Source of the DNA: Pirellulales bacterium
Lineage (GTDB): Bacteria; Planctomycetota; Planctomycetia; Pirellulales; JAICIG01
Reading direction: 5' to 3'
DNA: 64,000 bases
Assembly (NCBI GenBank): GCA_035533075.1
Contig: DATLUO010000194.1
Span: forward strand, 62,001 to 126,000
Shown here: positions 49,796-59,257 of the stretch, one piece after another
Layout: each line of letters begins with the position of its first letter
Numbering within the stretch: position 1 is the first letter of the stretch
Program-made: the position numbers and the translations under genes
The notes under the pieces: model-generated
The model's input: the letters and a program-made list of their open reading frames with translations, nothing else
What the model was told of the DNA's origin: nothing
Databases searched by the model: none

Positions 49796-52249
49796 ATGGC
49801 GATCCGCTATTGGTTGACCCTACTGGCCACAATACTGGCAAGCGCGCAAAGCCTGCCGGCTCAACAACCGTCGACCGGATCGGCGACCGTCGATCCGCCG
49901 GTCGTGGAGAACGTCGATTTCGAGCGGCATGTGGCGCCTCTTTTTAGCCGGCTTGGCTGCAATTCCGGCGCGTGCCACGGAAGGACCGAAGGGCAAGGCG
50001 GCTTTCGGCTGAGCCTTTTCGGAGGGGCGCCGGCGAAAGATTATCTGGCGGTCACGGAGCAGGAATCGCGGCGCGTCGTTACCGAAGCGCCCCACGAGAG
50101 CCTGATTCTCGCGAAGCCGTCGCGGCATGCCGACCACGAAGGCGGTTTGCGCATGCCCGACGATTCGTGGCAATATGCGGTCGTTCGTCGCTGGATTGCC
50201 GACGGAGCTCGCCACGTTGCCGGAAGCGGCGAGGTCCGCAGGCTTGTCATAGGTCAGGCTTTCCAGCCTGGCTTGGAATCGTCCGTGCGTGGGCGTCAGA
50301 CTGGAAAGCCTGACTCACAGACGACACTGTTCAAGCTGGCACCGCGCGACGCCTTGCGCTTGCGTATCACGGCTGAATTTGCCGATGGCACCGTCGAAGA
50401 CGTTAGCGCTTTCGTGGAGTTTCGGTCGATTGACGAGGCCGTGGCCACGGTCGATGACCATGGCCGGGTAACAGCGGTCGGACCAGGATACGCTTCGATC
50501 GTGGCCTCTTACCTCGGCTCATTCGCCCATGGGCCGCTCGTCGTCCCGTATCCGCCGGCTGAGGAGTCGCAGCCGCGCCTGCCACCGGCCAACCTGATTG
50601 ATGAGGAAATCGACCGCCGACTCGCCGCGCTGGGGCTTGCCTCGTCGCTACCCGCGTCTGACGAGGAATTCTTGCGGCGCGCCACGCTGGACGTGCTGGG
50701 AACCGTGCCAACCGTCGACGCCGTTCGCGATTTTCTGGCCGACCAGGATCCGCTCAAGCGGGCCCGCGCGATCGACCGGCTGCTGGCGCACCCGCGGCGG
50801 GCGGCCGTGTGGGCCTCGAAGATGTGCGACGTCACTGCCTGTAACGTCGACACGATGGAACCGCCCGAGGCGCTGCGGCCCAAGCGGGCCAAAATGTGGC
50901 ACGACTGGCTCCGCCGCCGCTTCATCGACAATGTTCCCTACGACCAACTGGCCCGCGGCGTCCTGTGCGCCACCAGCCGGGACGGCGAGCCGATCGACCG
51001 CTGGATCGAGGAGGAGGCCGAGCGAGAGGCGGCAGCCCTGGCGTCGTTCGACTCCGACTATGCGCGGCGCCCTGGTCTCGATCTCTACTGGCGGCGCGTC
51101 GGCGCGGAGGGTCCTCCGCCCGTCGAGGATCTGGCGGAGCTGACCGCCTCGGCGTTTCTGGGCCTGCGGCTGCACTGCGCTCGCTGCCACCATCATCCCT
51201 ACGATCGCTGGTCGCAGCGCGATTTCGCCGGTTTTGCGCAGATTCTCGGGCGGGTGCAATTTGGCGCCTCGACGGCGTTGCGGAGCGAGATGAATCGCCA
51301 GCTCGAGGCCCGCCGGCAAAGGCGTGCTTCGGGTGCAACGTATCCGACGTTACCGCGGCTGCGGGAGGTTTACGTCAGTGCCACGGCACGGCCCCTGATC
51401 GACGCGGCGCCCGAAGCAAGCGCGCCGGCGACCGCTCCCGGTGGCCCGGTTCTGGCGGACACGTCGGATCCGCGCCAGCCGTTCGCCGCTTGGCTCACGC
51501 GGCCCGACAATCCCTTTTTCGCGCGCAGCTTCGTCAATCGCGTCTGGGCGAAGTATTTTGGCGCCGGCCTGGTCGAGCCGGTCGACGACATGTCGGCCTC
51601 CAATCCAGCCCGTCATCCCGCGCTGCTGGAACGGCTCGCCGCGGAATTCGTTCACTCGGGCTACGACATCGGCCGACTGGAGCGGCTGATCTTGTCGTCG
51701 AACGCCTACCAGCGTTCGGCGCGTGCGGCGGGCAACAACGCCGCCGACTCGCGGAGTTTTGCCCGTGCCACCGTGCGCCCATTGCCGGCGGAGACCTTGA
51801 TCGACGCGTTGAACACCGCTCTGGAAACCACGGAAGATTTCGGCCCGGACGCTCCCGCCGGCAGCACGGCGCACGAGGTCGCACCGAACCGCTTGTCCGG
51901 CACCAACCTCGACACAATCTTTCGGCTGCTTGGCCGCGGCGCTCGCCGCTCGCTGTGCGATTGCGACCGGGCGGCCGGACCCTCGATCCGCCAGCCGATC
52001 TTTTTGATGAGCGATCCAAGTGTCCTCAAGAAAATCGCCGGCGGACGGCTTACTCGGCTGCTCGACGCAGGCTGCGACGACCGGACGATAATTGCGGAGC
52101 TTTACCTCGCGACACTCACTCGTTTTCCCGACGAAGACGAGCTTGAGTTCCTGGCATATCGGGTTTCCACCGCCCCGGATCGACACGCGGCCTTTGCCGA
52201 CGTGCTGTGGGCGATTGTTAATACGCGCGAGTTTTCAACCAACCATTAA
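49796..52249 (+). CDS. DUF1549/DUF1553 protein (planctomycete cytochrome-type)
   Basis: The 817-residue exported protein has a signal peptide (WLTLLATILASAQSLPAQ). An N-terminal LGCNSGACHG segment resembles the planctomycete cytochrome c motif. The DUF1549 part follows (LIDEEIDRRLAALGLASSLP ... FLRRATLDVLGTVPT) and the DUF1553 part is near the end (NPFFARSFVNRVWAKYFGAG). Such genes stand in front of a DUF1501 gene, as here (14 bp). The protein is probably a redox or scaffolding partner. It includes a 62-bp palindromic repeat read in frame (50253-50314). Confidence 0.9.
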   Translation: MAIRYWLTLLATILASAQSLPAQQPSTGSATVDPPVVENVDFERHVAPLFSRLGCNSGACHGRTEGQGGFRLSLFGGAPAKDYLAVTEQESRRVVTEAPHESLILAKPSRHADHEGGLRMPDDSWQYAVVRRWIADGARHVAGSGEVRRLVIGQAFQPGLESSVRGRQTGKPDSQTTLFKLAPRDALRLRITAEFADGTVEDVSAFVEFRSIDEAVATVDDHGRVTAVGPGYASIVASYLGSFAHGPLVVPYPPAEESQPRLPPANLIDEEIDRRLAALGLASSLPASDEEFLRRATLDVLGTVPTVDAVRDFLADQDPLKRARAIDRLLAHPRRAAVWASKMCDVTACNVDTMEPPEALRPKRAKMWHDWLRRRFIDNVPYDQLARGVLCATSRDGEPIDRWIEEEAEREAAALASFDSDYARRPGLDLYWRRVGAEGPPPVEDLAELTASAFLGLRLHCARCHHHPYDRWSQRDFAGFAQILGRVQFGASTALRSEMNRQLEARRQRRASGATYPTLPRLREVYVSATARPLIDAAPEASAPATAPGGPVLADTSDPRQPFAAWLTRPDNPFFARSFVNRVWAKYFGAGLVEPVDDMSASNPARHPALLERLAAEFVHSGYDIGRLERLILSSNAYQRSARAAGNNAADSRSFARATVRPLPAETLIDALNTALETTEDFGPDAPAGSTAHEVAPNRLSGTNLDTIFRLLGRGARRSLCDCDRAAGPSIRQPIFLMSDPSVLKKIAGGRLTRLLDAGCDDRTIIAELYLATLTRFPDEDELEFLAYRVSTAPDRHAAFADVLWAIVNTREFSTNH
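50253..50314. repeat. 62-bp palindromic repeat inside the DUF1549 gene
   Basis: Inverted arms of 18 bases with one mismatch (GTCAGGCTTTCCAGCCTG at 50253-50270 and its inverse at 50297-50314) enclose a 26-base loop. It encodes FQPGLESSVRGRQTGKPD-type sequence. A half site occurs intergenically near 53672-53690. Confidence 0.7.
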
Positions 52250-52262
52250 TCGAGGAATTGTC

Positions 52263-53573
52263 ATGCTCCGCTCGAATACGCCGTGTGAATCGCGGGCCGA
52301 TTCTCGCCGCCACTTTCTTCAAATTGGCACAGCCAGTCTGGCCGGCCTGTCGCTCAGCCGGGCACTGAGGCTCAGGGCCGACGAACCCTCGCCGCGCTCT
52401 CCGCGGGCGGCGAACGTGATCATGCTGTTTCTCACCGGCGGACCTTCGACCATTGACATGTGGGACATGAAGCCCGGCGCCCCCGAATCCATTCGCGGAG
52501 AGTTTGGGCCGCAGCAAACGTCCGTGCCCGGCATTGAAATCTGCGAACATCTTCCCCGTCTCGCGCAAGCAATGAAAATAGCGACGCTGGTGCGGTCCGT
52601 CTCGCACACAATTGCGGAGCACACGCAAGGGCAGAGCTATGTGATGACCGGCAATGCTCCGTCGCCGTCGGTGGCATATCCTTCACTGGGATCGCTGACG
52701 TCGCACCTAGCGAGTTCGAACAGGGGCATGCCTGCCTACGCGACCTTGGGAAACGTGCCTGCGGCGTCGGCGGGCGATCTGGGCGTCGCGTTCGACCCCT
52801 TCACCATTGCGAGGGTCGGGGGGCAATCGGAGGAGCGGCCGGCGGACTCCATCGGCCTGCCCGACGGCTTCTCATCGGAGGATCTCGCCCGGCGAATGGC
52901 GATCCGCGAGCGGATTGATGGCCGCCTCAGGGGCCATTCCAAATCGGAGCTGCCGGCGCAGCTCGATCGCTTCCAGGCGGAGGCGGCCGACATCCTTCTG
53001 TCGGACAAGGTCAACCATGCGCTCCGCGTGGAGAGCGAGCCTGAGTCGGTCCGCGAGCTTTACGGACAAACGAGCTTCGGGCTGCACGCGCTGGCCGCAC
53101 GGCGTTTGATCGAAGCCGGGGCCCGTTTCGTAACCATCGGGTTTGGCGATTGGGACACGCACCTCAACAACTTTACGCGATTGCGGCAGACATTGCTTCC
53201 GCAGCTCGATCAGGGGCTGGCGGCCCTGCTCACCGATCTGGACGACCGCGGGCGGTTGAACGACACGATCGTCTATTGCGCGGGCGAATTCGGCAGGACG
53301 CCATCCGTGAACCCGGCCAGCGGACGCGACCATTGGGCGCGGGCCATGACTTCGCTCGTGGCCGGTGGGGGATTCCGCCGAGGTTTTGTGTACGGCGCGA
53401 CCGATGACGAAGGAGCTGAGCCGACCGACGGCTTGTGTTCGCCGGACGACCTGAGCGCGACGATTCTCCAGCGGCTTGGGTTTGCGCCGGCGCACACCGT
53501 TTTGACCCGTAGCGGCCGCCCCATCCCGATTTTCAAAAACGGCAATCCAGTGCAGGCATTGACTTCCGGTTAA
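52263..53573 (+). CDS. DUF1501 domain protein, Tat-exported
   Basis: The 436-residue partner of the DUF1549 gene has a Tat leader (SRRHFLQIGTASLAGLSLSR). The fold motifs are NVIMLFLTGGPSTIDMWDMK, ARRLIEAGARFVTIGFGDW and VYCAGEFGRTPSVNPASGRD. A GAGGAA ribosome site stands before the ATG. The pair is the standard planctomycete DUF1549-DUF1501 operon. It is a distant paralogue of 40289-41752. Confidence 0.92.
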   Translation: MLRSNTPCESRADSRRHFLQIGTASLAGLSLSRALRLRADEPSPRSPRAANVIMLFLTGGPSTIDMWDMKPGAPESIRGEFGPQQTSVPGIEICEHLPRLAQAMKIATLVRSVSHTIAEHTQGQSYVMTGNAPSPSVAYPSLGSLTSHLASSNRGMPAYATLGNVPAASAGDLGVAFDPFTIARVGGQSEERPADSIGLPDGFSSEDLARRMAIRERIDGRLRGHSKSELPAQLDRFQAEAADILLSDKVNHALRVESEPESVRELYGQTSFGLHALAARRLIEAGARFVTIGFGDWDTHLNNFTRLRQTLLPQLDQGLAALLTDLDDRGRLNDTIVYCAGEFGRTPSVNPASGRDHWARAMTSLVAGGGFRRGFVYGATDDEGAEPTDGLCSPDDLSATILQRLGFAPAHTVLTRSGRPIPIFKNGNPVQALTSG

Positions 53574-53728
53574 GACGACGCGCGGGAGCAACAGCCACTG
53601 GCCGCGGCAAAAGCCAAAAAAGAGCCGCATCCTTCAAAGGAAGGCACCCGCAACGAGCTCGGCGGGGGCAAGGTGGGAAAGCCTGACCTACCTACTGCTA
53701 GCAGTTCGGAGATTTTCGTCGCGGACCG

Positions 53729-54752
53729 TCAAGCATGGTTTGTAAGCTTCATCTGCAGGTCCGCTTGCAGGCGGGCCCAGACGCTTTCCAGTTCGTCCCA
53801 CGAGAGCGTTTGCAACTGCTCCAACGGCGTGACACTCTGGCCTAGCGACTTCTGCAACGATTGGATGTCCGCGCGCCGCGTCGAGGCCCGACCCTCAGCA
53901 AGCCCTTGCTCAAGCCCTTGCTTCAATCCCTCGGCTTGCGCGGCCTGCTTGGCGCTGGTCACCTCGGCGGAAATATCACGGCGCATTTTCAGCCGCGACT
54001 GGTAAAGTTCACGCTCACGATCGGTTCTCGAAATCATAAACAGGTCTTCCAACGCCCAACGAACCTCCGGCGCGTCCAGCGGCTCGGGCACCGCCTGCGG
54101 GTCGAGCTGTTCGCCATGCCGCAAGAAGAACAGGCCAGCGGTCCAGCGGCGTCGTTAATTCGTCGATTCCTTTGTTGAACTTCGGCAATTCCAGGATATG
54201 CATTTCCATCTGATCCGTAAAGAGGGTCTGATGGCGGCGTTCGCGCAGCTCAAAGGTGAGATGGTAATCGTCCAGCTCGGGAAAGAGCGGTGTATCGACA
54301 AAGCACACGGCGATGGTGGGCCTTAATGCCGCGTAATCTTCGCTTTCGTGCAGTTGGTCCTGGTGCCGCCACGCCCAATAGTCGAGCGATCGCTGGCGAA
54401 AAACGCCGGTAGCCAGCATTTGCATCTCGATATAAAACTGCCGGCCGCTTTTGTCGCGCGCCTTGATATCGACGATCGAGAGCTTGTCATCCGGTGCATC
54501 GTTTTGATTGAACGGCGTCACGATGTGATCGACGCCGACTCCGTAGTTGCTGATCACGCGGACGCCGGGCAAGCGATCGAGCATGGCCCCATCGAGCCGC
54601 GGATGCCCGTAGGTGTAAACGGCATCGACCGTCTCGCGGCTTCCTTCAAGGGCGACTTGCCAGGGGAGCCAGGTTACACGTTCGCCGGCCAAATCGAGAA
54701 TGTCGGCGGCCAAGGGCCCGTCGGCCACGACGCGTGCAGTAGTTGTTGGCAT
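53729..54752 (-). pseudogene. Chimeric Rpn/PD-(D/E)XK nuclease pseudogene fused to a 2-hydroxyacid dehydrogenase start
   Basis: The first 77 codons encode a D-isomer 2-hydroxyacid dehydrogenase N-terminus (ILDLAGERVTWLP ... YTYGHPRLDGAMLDRLPGVR ... NYGVGVDHI). At 54521 the frame passes without a stop into a PD-(D/E)XK/Rpn-family nuclease (NDAPDDKLSIVDIKARDKSG, QFYIEMQMLATGVFRQR), missing its own N-terminus. Near 54125-54140 a one-base shift separates DRWPVL from the rest (LRHGEQLDPQAVPEPLDAPE ... to 53729). Rpn proteins promote recombination. The gene is broken twice and the dehydrogenase half is lost. Confidence 0.8.
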
Positions 54753-54778
54753 GAATGCGATTAACGAGTGAAACGGCG

Positions 54779-55444
54779 TTACCGTCCGAGCAGACCGAAA
54801 AACAATCGCCGCGGTTCCGCAGGCGAAGCCTCGTCCGGTTCGTTCGCCGGTGCGTCGTCGTCCTCGTTCAGCGAAGCCGGCAGGTTCACTTCCTCGCCGG
54901 CCTCACTCTCGGCGCCCCGGTAGTAGGCGTCGTAGTCGCCCGACCGTCCGTCGGCCGGCGGCGTTGCGGGAGCGTCGGTCGCGGCCAAGGGCAGCGGCAG
55001 ACGCTCGGACTTCTTATATCCGCCCCCGTTGTCGTCCTTGTCGTCTTTGCCCTCGACTTTGACACAGTGCCCGCACACGCAGCAGTATTCCTCGACCACC
55101 CACTTATAGTCGGGCACCTCCTTGGTGACCTCCGTCTTCACCAGCTTCTTCCGTGAATGCACCTTCGCACACGTCGGTTGCCAGAGAATCGTGCGGTGAC
55201 GATGACCGTGGCCATCGCACTCGACCTTGACGCCGCGTTTTTTGCTGGGTCCGGGGATGCAAAAGTCTTCGCATTCCGTGGAGTATTCGGTCGTGGTTTC
55301 CTTCTTTTTGCCGCACTCCAAGCGGCAGATTTTTTTGCAGTTCCGCTGGCAGCCGCAGTGTTCGCAATAGTGGCCCGCGTTCGCAACAGCGGCGCTCAAC
55401 AAGACAGCGGTCGCCGCCAAGAAAGCATGGCGGATGCGCATCAT
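54779..55444 (-). CDS. Secreted Cys-rich protein
   Basis: The 221-residue exported protein has a signal peptide (MMRIRHAFLAATAVLLSAAV). Its Cys-rich mature region reads HYCEHCGCQRNCKKICRLEC, then CEDFC and CCVCGHCVKVE, with a His-rich stretch between (DGHGHRHR). The C-terminal region is acidic and Pro/Ala-rich. About 16 cysteines suggest disulfides or metal clusters. Similar small Cys-rich proteins occur in planctomycete envelopes. Function unknown. GGGGAA precedes the start. Confidence 0.65.
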   Translation of the reverse strand: MMRIRHAFLAATAVLLSAAVANAGHYCEHCGCQRNCKKICRLECGKKKETTTEYSTECEDFCIPGPSKKRGVKVECDGHGHRHRTILWQPTCAKVHSRKKLVKTEVTKEVPDYKWVVEEYCCVCGHCVKVEGKDDKDDNGGGYKKSERLPLPLAATDAPATPPADGRSGDYDAYYRGAESEAGEEVNLPASLNEDDDAPANEPDEASPAEPRRLFFGLLGR

Positions 55445-55902
55445 GATGTTTCCCCGATGTGGTACATTTTGATTTGGCTGACTTTTCGGTACATCCGCGC
55501 TCGATGGCGCCATTGGATTTATCGGATCTTGCGACGCGCCGCCGCATGCGACGTGTCGTACACGTCACCGAGTCCGCACTGGGCATAACCCGCATAATCG
55601 TTCAGGGTCTACAGCAGAATCATGGTAAATTTACCGTGACCGGCAAACTCAACCTGGTGCTTTGCCAGTCGTCCATTGAGAGACGGCGCAAACGCGTCGT
55701 AGGGTGGGAACCAGCGAGCTTGCGAGCGCCGTCCCACCATCGTTAGGCATCGGATTGTTTGTCCTGACGCCTGACGTCTGACGCCTGAAACCTGACGCCT
55801 CAAATCGGTGGGCCGGCGCTCGCAAGCTTGCTGGTCCCACCCTACAAAGAGCCAGGAGGACGCACTGGCAAGCGTGCCGGCGGTTTGCGATAATCTGTCT
55901 GG
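55445..55902. repeat. Intergenic region with REP-like inverted pair
   Basis: The 458 bp contain one inverted pair of the 35-bp repeat family (55703-55738 and 55807-55841), the same as at 43766-43901. Nothing else is recognised; the first 250 bp probably hold the promoter of the gene at 54779. Confidence 0.65.
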
Positions 55903-56742
55903 ATGATACTTCGAATCGAAGGACCGGATGCGATGTTGGGCATTTTCGGGGTGATTGTGCTGGTCTTGGGTGGCTTTTCCGCCGGAGGAGCCATCTTCGA
56001 TTGGCCGTTCCTGTTCTCCGACGGCTACCGCGAATACAACTGGGTGCGCTCGGCGGGCCGCGAGGGTGCCCGTGGCATGCTGATCTTGTTTGGCGGCATC
56101 CTGGTGGTTATCGGTTTCGTGGCGCAGGTCGTCGACGCCGCTTCGCGCATCTCGCTTCAGGCCGGACGCGGCATCGGTCCGGATCGCTTTGCACAATCGG
56201 CCGAGCAAGGTGCGGCGGTCGATGAGTCGTCGAAGGAGTCGGGCGCCGTTGCGACGGTCGCGACAGCGCCGGCCACGGCACCGCCGCTGGTCGCCGGTCC
56301 TACGACGGGCAAAGTCGAGCCGCCATCCGGCGCCGGAACCGCCACGACGGTCTCCAAGGCTCCCACGGCGAGCACCGCGCCGGCCTGGCAGCCGCTGACC
56401 ATCTTCGAACCCGAAGCCGTCCCGCAAGAGAGCGACACGCTGTTGGTGTTAAAGTACCGCTTCGAGGAAGGGCATCGACCTCTGGCCGGCGGTCATTATA
56501 TCTGGGTCATCGACGTGCTCGATAAGACCGCGGAAGTGGAATACGACGCCGGAGCGATGCAGCAGGAGGGACAGTTGACTCACATCGTCCGCGCGCCCTT
56601 CGTACAAAGCGGGTTCGACCGGACGTGGTCGACCTCGATCGTCGTCGAATTCGACGGACGACGCCAGCCGGCATCGAACACCCTGCACATCGCCCCCGGC
56701 GAAGAAGTGCGCTCGGTTCCTCCGCCCGCCCCGCGGCAATAG
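55903..56742 (+). CDS. Membrane-anchored protein of unknown function
   Basis: The 279-residue protein has two membrane helices (MLGIFGVIVLVLGGFSAGGA, GMLILFGGILVVIGFVAQVV), an Ala/Pro/Thr-rich linker and a C-terminal beta domain (LLVLKYRFEEGHRPLAGGHY ... STSIVVEFDG). No family recognised. The start could also be the ATG at 55933. It may be co-transcribed with larC 118 bp downstream. Confidence 0.6.
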   Translation: MILRIEGPDAMLGIFGVIVLVLGGFSAGGAIFDWPFLFSDGYREYNWVRSAGREGARGMLILFGGILVVIGFVAQVVDAASRISLQAGRGIGPDRFAQSAEQGAAVDESSKESGAVATVATAPATAPPLVAGPTTGKVEPPSGAGTATTVSKAPTASTAPAWQPLTIFEPEAVPQESDTLLVLKYRFEEGHRPLAGGHYIWVIDVLDKTAEVEYDAGAMQQEGQLTHIVRAPFVQSGFDRTWSTSIVVEFDGRRQPASNTLHIAPGEEVRSVPPPAPRQ

Positions 56743-56860
56743 AATCTTGCCGGATTTTGTTGCGAATGAGATTCGCTATGGACAAACGGGCGGGCAATCG
56801 CGAAACTCGACAGCCTACGGCGGCAGCCAAACTCAGCCGGACAAGGCGAAACACGACACT

Positions 56861-58039
56861 GTGAGAATTGCTTATCTCGACTGCTTGAGCGGTATCAGCG
56901 GCGACATGACGCTGGCCGCGCTCGTCGACGCAGGCGTCGATCTGGCGGCCATCAACGCCGGCATCGACTCGCTGGGGCTGCCCGGCGTGAAACTGACGGC
57001 CAACGAGGCGAAGCGCAAGGGCTTCCGCGGCCTCCACATCACCGTCGAACACCCGCCGGAACACGCCCATCGCCATCTGCACCACATCACCGACATGATC
57101 GACGGCAGCACGCTGAGCGGCCGTCAGAAAGATCTGGCCAAGCGCATCTTCACGAAGCTCGGCGAAGCGGAAGCCAAGGTTCACGGCACGACGATTCGCA
57201 AGGTCCATTTCCACGAGGTCGGGGCGGTCGACTCCATCGCCGACATCGTCGGTGCGGCGATCGGCTGGGACCTGCTCGCCGTCGACCGCATTGCCTGCTC
57301 GCCGGTTCCCACCGGACACGGGACCGTGACCATCGCCCACGGTACGTGCAGCATTCCCGCTCCGGCGACGGCCGAGCTGCTGCAAGGCATCCCTCTGGCG
57401 GAGTCGCAGGTGGCGGCGGAACTGACCACGCCCACGGGCGCGGCCATCGCCGCGACGCTCGTCGATCAGTTTGGCCCGCTGCCCGCGATGACGATCGACC
57501 GCATCGGATACGGCGCCGGAACGCGCGACCTGGAACAGCAGCCGAACCTGCTGCGGCTGTTCGTCGGCGAGTCGGCCGATGGCCTGGCGGCCGATCAGGT
57601 GTGGGTGCTCGAAACGAATCTCGACGACGTGTCGGGCGAAGTCATCGGTTTCGCCACCGGCAAGCTGTTGGAGGCCGGAGCGCTCGACGTATACACCACC
57701 GCCATTCAGATGAAAAAGAACCGGCCGGGAGTGACGTTGACCGTGCTCTGCCAGCCGTCCTTGGCGGAGAATGTGGAGCGGATTTTGTTTCGCGAGACGG
57801 GCACGCTCGGCGTGCGTCGCTGGCCGGCCAGCCGACACAAGCTGGAGCGAAAGCCGCACCAGGTCGAGACCGAGTTCGGCCCGATCGACGGCAAGCTGGG
57901 CTGGATTGCCGGGCAGGAGCCGAGTTTTTCGCCCGAATATGAGTCGTGCAGCCGGATTGCCCGTGAACGGGACGTGCCGTTGCGGGACGTGTATGAAGCC
58001 GCGCAGCGGGCGTGGCAAGCGGGCGTAGGGAGTGGTTAG
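56861..58039 (+). CDS. larC: Nickel-pincer cofactor biosynthesis protein LarC
   Basis: The 392-residue protein starts at GTG with RIAYLDCLSGISGDMTLAAL. The His-rich loop HPPEHAHRHLHHI is typical of the LarC nickel-binding domain. The catalytic C-terminal domain includes VHFHEVGAVDSIADIVG, NLDDVSGEVIGF and RETGTLGVRRW. LarC inserts nickel into the pincer cofactor of lactate racemase-like enzymes. larB and larE are not seen here. The stop codon TAG falls within the 7-bp tandem repeat that begins at 58032, so the last residues come from that repeat. Confidence 0.93.
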   Translation: MRIAYLDCLSGISGDMTLAALVDAGVDLAAINAGIDSLGLPGVKLTANEAKRKGFRGLHITVEHPPEHAHRHLHHITDMIDGSTLSGRQKDLAKRIFTKLGEAEAKVHGTTIRKVHFHEVGAVDSIADIVGAAIGWDLLAVDRIACSPVPTGHGTVTIAHGTCSIPAPATAELLQGIPLAESQVAAELTTPTGAAIAATLVDQFGPLPAMTIDRIGYGAGTRDLEQQPNLLRLFVGESADGLAADQVWVLETNLDDVSGEVIGFATGKLLEAGALDVYTTAIQMKKNRPGVTLTVLCQPSLAENVERILFRETGTLGVRRWPASRHKLERKPHQVETEFGPIDGKLGWIAGQEPSFSPEYESCSRIARERDVPLRDVYEAAQRAWQAGVGSG

Positions 58040-58118
58040 TGGTTAGTGGTTAGTGGTTAGTGGTTAGTGGTTAGTGGTTAGTGGTTAGTGGTTAGTGGTT
58101 AGTGGTTAGTGGTTAGTG
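58032..58118. repeat. Tandem 7-bp repeat (GTGGTTA), about 12 copies
   Basis: The unit GTGGTTA repeats about 12.4 times without interruption. A reverse-complement-like stretch, ATCCACTACCCACTATCCAC, follows at about 58140. The repeat could form a long hairpin after larC. It is a short-unit repeat with no spacers, not a CRISPR. Confidence 0.85.
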
Positions 58119-58198
58119 CCGCGCAGCGGCTCCTCCAACTATCCACTACCCACTATCCACTCACCACTGGTCAGTGGGCGGACAACGGACAAACAAGG

Positions 58199-58765
58199 AT
58201 GTTTCTTCTTGGCCAGATTGAAGGCACGACCATCCTTTTTCTGGGCGGCCTTGCGCTGACGTGCGGAGTGCTGCTGTTTCGCACGCACCGGCAACTCGCC
58301 GTGAGGCCGAAAGCGGAGCTGCCGTCGCCGTCGGGCTGGTCGCAGTCTCAGTCTGAGCCGCGCCCGGCCCATCGCCTTGACGCGCCGAAAGACCTGCGGC
58401 GCTGGGAAGTCGAGGCACACGGCCTGGCGCGCGAGTTGAACGCCCAGCTCGACACGAAGATCGGGATTCTTGAGGAGCTGATTCGCCAGGCGACGCGGCA
58501 AGCCGAGCGGCTGGAGGCGGCCATCGAGTTGGCGGCAGCCGTCGCTCCGCAGGCAGCCGCCGAGAAGAAAACGCCCGTCGAGCCGAGCGTTTTGCGGATC
58601 GACGCCGCGGGAACGCGGGCAGGCGCTTCCGCGGCGCGGCGCCAGACCGAAATCTACGCCTTGGCCGACCAGGGCCTCTCGACCCCCGCCATTGCGACTC
58701 GCATCGGCAGCCCCATCGGCGAAGTCGAGTTGATCTTGGGCCTCCGCGGTTCGCTGAAAGCGTGA
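58199..58765 (+). CDS. Membrane-anchored coiled-coil protein with HTH-like tail
   Basis: The 188-residue protein has one N-terminal helix (TTILFLGGLALTCGVLLF), a long coiled coil (ELNAQLDTKIGILEELIRQA), and a C-terminal helix-turn-helix-like end (EIYALADQGLSTPAIATRIG). It is similar in layout to DUF6115/DUF2802 proteins. The role is unknown, perhaps membrane-linked regulation. Confidence 0.6.
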   Translation: MFLLGQIEGTTILFLGGLALTCGVLLFRTHRQLAVRPKAELPSPSGWSQSQSEPRPAHRLDAPKDLRRWEVEAHGLARELNAQLDTKIGILEELIRQATRQAERLEAAIELAAAVAPQAAAEKKTPVEPSVLRIDAAGTRAGASAARRQTEIYALADQGLSTPAIATRIGSPIGEVELILGLRGSLKA

Positions 58766-58863
58766 GTTCGGCCTGACCTGCTTGGTTTTCCTTCACGATT
58801 CATTCGCAAACCTTCTTCCAATTGCTCGACGAACCGCCGGCGCAACTCGACGGGCTTGATGAC

Positions 58864-59037
58864 CTACACCTCTCGCTGGCTGCAACCGAGTTCACGCGCC
58901 AGCGACTGCGGCGTCCGGCGTCCGCGGCCGGCGAGCAACTCCAGCAGCTTTAGCATTCGCAGGAACTTTTCAGCCTGTTTCGTCCGCCGCTCGGCGTCGG
59001 TCCGTTTGCGCTCGAAGCTGATCGTTTGCCGGGTCAT
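58864..59037 (-). pseudogene. Truncated HTH (WYL-regulator N-terminus) fragment
   Basis: The 57-codon ORF ends LARELGCSQREV, which is cut within the helix-turn-helix of a DeoR/WYL-type regulator (LLAGRGRRTPQSLARELGCS). A stop follows where the recognition helix should continue, and no WYL domain follows. Presumed remnant. Confidence 0.5.
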
Positions 59038-59257
59038 CTGGGACAGCATAGCATGGGGCAGCGCAAATCTCACGCCCCCGCGATCGTTGACGTTGTGCCG
59101 GTTTTGTTCCAGGCGGATTCGTCCCGTAGGGACGGCGGAGTTTAGCCGTGGGCGCCAACCTTAAGTTTAGCCAACTACCGCTGCGTTCTCGTACGGCCAA
59201 GCCATCCCGGCCAAGCTCTGCCCCAGCCACCCTTGCGTGCCACTTGTGCAAAAACGT

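Noticed and set aside
56507-58018. 503-residue minus-strand open frame
   Set aside because: LarC is encoded on the other strand with all family motifs.
58032-58118. Possible CRISPR array
   Set aside because: The unit is 7 bp with no spacers; simple tandem repeat.
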